In this document: one piece after another, positions 63,037-64,000 of the stretch
How positions within the stretch are numbered: position 1 is the stretch's first letter
How the letters are laid out: the number at the start of each line of letters is the position of its first letter
Origin: Gemmataceae bacterium
Lineage (GTDB): Bacteria; Planctomycetota; Planctomycetia; Gemmatales; Gemmataceae
Reading direction: 5' to 3'
Length of the DNA: 64,000 bases
Assembly: GCA_022842245.1 (NCBI GenBank)
Contig: JALHPZ010000010.1
Coordinates: forward strand, 1-64,000
Program-made: the position numbers and the translations under genes
Notes under the pieces: model-generated
The model's input: only the letters and a program-made list of their open reading frames with translations
Database searches by the model: none
What the model was told of the DNA's origin: nothing

Positions 63037-64000
63037 CTATTTGTTCACTCGTTCCCGGGCCACGGGTGCCGCCTCGCGCGTCTTCTCCAACTCCTTTAGG
63101 AACGCCACGAACTTCGGGTGCGTGCGGATGCCAGCGAGGTCCTTCTCCTCTCTGATCCGAGCGATCCACTCCGGGACAAAACGAGTACTCGGTCTTGTAT
63201 TCCTCAAGAGCGCGATAGTCTCAGCAATCAGGAGATCCCGGTCGTCATGGGCAGCAGCCGCGCAAAGCGCGAACAGTCTTGCGGCCTCGTATCGTTTCCC
63301 TTCGCGCAACTCTTCTTGCGTCTCCGCCCAGGCGGCGAATCGTTGCGCCGTCGCCCGTGCTTCGGTCGGCATTTTGCGATGCAGTAGCGACTTGACGCGG
63401 GTCGCCACCAGCCCCGGAATCTGAGCCCGTGCCCGGGTGTATGCGAAATCCGGATCCGCGATGACTTTTTCCGCATCGTGGCACTCGGAAATTTCGTGCT
63501 CCATGATCAGGATGGCATTCTGGAATTGTCCGACCAACATTTTCTTTTGGTGCCATGGCAGGAGATGCTTACGACCTTTTTCAAACCAAACGGCTGCGTT
63601 CGCATATTCGTGTCGGGATTTCTCCGCGTTCCCCATTTTGTAATAGCTCACGAAAAGGTCCGTCTGGGCTTGGGTATTCTTCGGGTCGGCCTCGGCGATC
63701 CGTTCTCGAACGGTCAGGGATTGGCGGTAGAAAGTCATCGATTCGACGGATTGGCCGAGTTGCAAGAATACGTCGCCGAGCTTTTCACTACTAACGCTCA
63801 AATCCCGTTGGGCCACGGAGTTCTTTGGGTCGGCGGCTGCGATTCGTTCCCTTACCGCGTGGGATTTGCGGAACAAGTTCGCCGCTTCGGCCGATTGGCC
63901 AAGCAGTAAGTTCGCGTCGCCCAGTTTGTCGAAGCCGACACTCAGGTCGCGTTGGGCCACTGCGTCGTTCGGATCGGCGATGGCGAGTCGTTCGAACAGG
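63037..64000 (-). CDS. Tetratricopeptide-repeat protein, 5' part beyond the window
   Basis: At least 321 residues. The frame continues through 64000 without a start, so the N-terminus is missing. Repeats of about 45 residues have the pattern AQRDLSVSxxKLGDxxLQLGQSxESxxxYRQSLxVRERIAxADPKN in parts, the TPR type seen at the C-terminus of planctomycete kinases and caspase-like proteins. The last 180 residues are helical without the repeat. What precedes it cannot be told. The stop is 223 bp from the sigma factor start. Confidence 0.85.
   Translation of the reverse strand, partial: LFERLAIADPNDAVAQRDLSVGFDKLGDANLLLGQSAEAANLFRKSHAVRERIAAADPKNSVAQRDLSVSSEKLGDVFLQLGQSVESMTFYRQSLTVRERIAEADPKNTQAQTDLFVSYYKMGNAEKSRHEYANAAVWFEKGRKHLLPWHQKKMLVGQFQNAILIMEHEISECHDAEKVIADPDFAYTRARAQIPGLVATRVKSLLHRKMPTEARATAQRFAAWAETQEELREGKRYEAARLFALCAAAAHDDRDLLIAETIALLRNTRPSTRFVPEWIARIREEKDLAGIRTHPKFVAFLKELEKTREAAPVARERVNK

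Overview
This is a chromosomal window from a GC-rich planctomycete, most likely a member of the Gemmataceae. Family-level placement is inference. The evidence is a surface protein with the planctomycete LExLExR-type N-terminus (58965-59981), several short N-terminal zinc ribbons fused to membrane proteins, two Pkn-type Ser/Thr kinases with an ECF sigma factor, a DUF1573 protein, a Tat-exported Gfo/Idh oxidoreductase, and a gene cluster for the archaeal-type C1 carrier tetrahydromethanopterin (H4MPT). No rRNA, tRNA, CRISPR array, insertion sequence or phage module was seen. The window ends inside a TPR gene.

Layout. 0-9 kb: inactive-looking secreted hydrolase, zinc-ribbon protein, NHL-repeat protein, pyruvate carboxylase and DUF1573 protein. 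9-15 kb: ComF-type protein, HDOD-like histidine kinase, an HTH-receiver regulator, and mnmG carrying an in-frame heptamer repeat. 15-26 kb: oxidoreductase, zinc-ribbon proteins, dihydrolipoyl dehydrogenase, CotH-like protein, PBP4-type carboxypeptidase, a phosphatase and a prolyl-oligopeptidase-like hydrolase. 26-33 kb: plus-strand run purA-uppS-cdsA-phoH-ABC permease-HlyD adaptor, then an SDR. 33-43 kb: NagA-like deacetylase, THUMP-like methyltransferase, four-ACT aspartate kinase, exported proteins and an ABC exporter.

44-49 kb: a tight run of glycosyltransferase, DHPS-like protein, pabB, DUF447 protein and beta-RFAP synthase. Together these could make pABA, convert it to the ribofuranosyl-aminobenzene unit and couple it to a pterin. 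49-53 kb: an MlaE permease/methyltransferase operon, a fungal-like ilvC, and a divergent MarR gene with clustered operator half-sites. 53-64 kb: an LSm-like small protein, a candidate selenoprotein, two kinases, CstA with a foreign-looking insertion, and an overlapping sigma factor/kinase/surface-protein operon.

The most interesting observation is at 53048-54316. A thioredoxin-like gene is interrupted by one in-frame TGA exactly at its expected redox motif (Cys-Gly-TGA). A hairpin fitting the bacterial SECIS description lies 11 nt downstream. This predicts a selenoprotein that ordinary gene calling would split or truncate.
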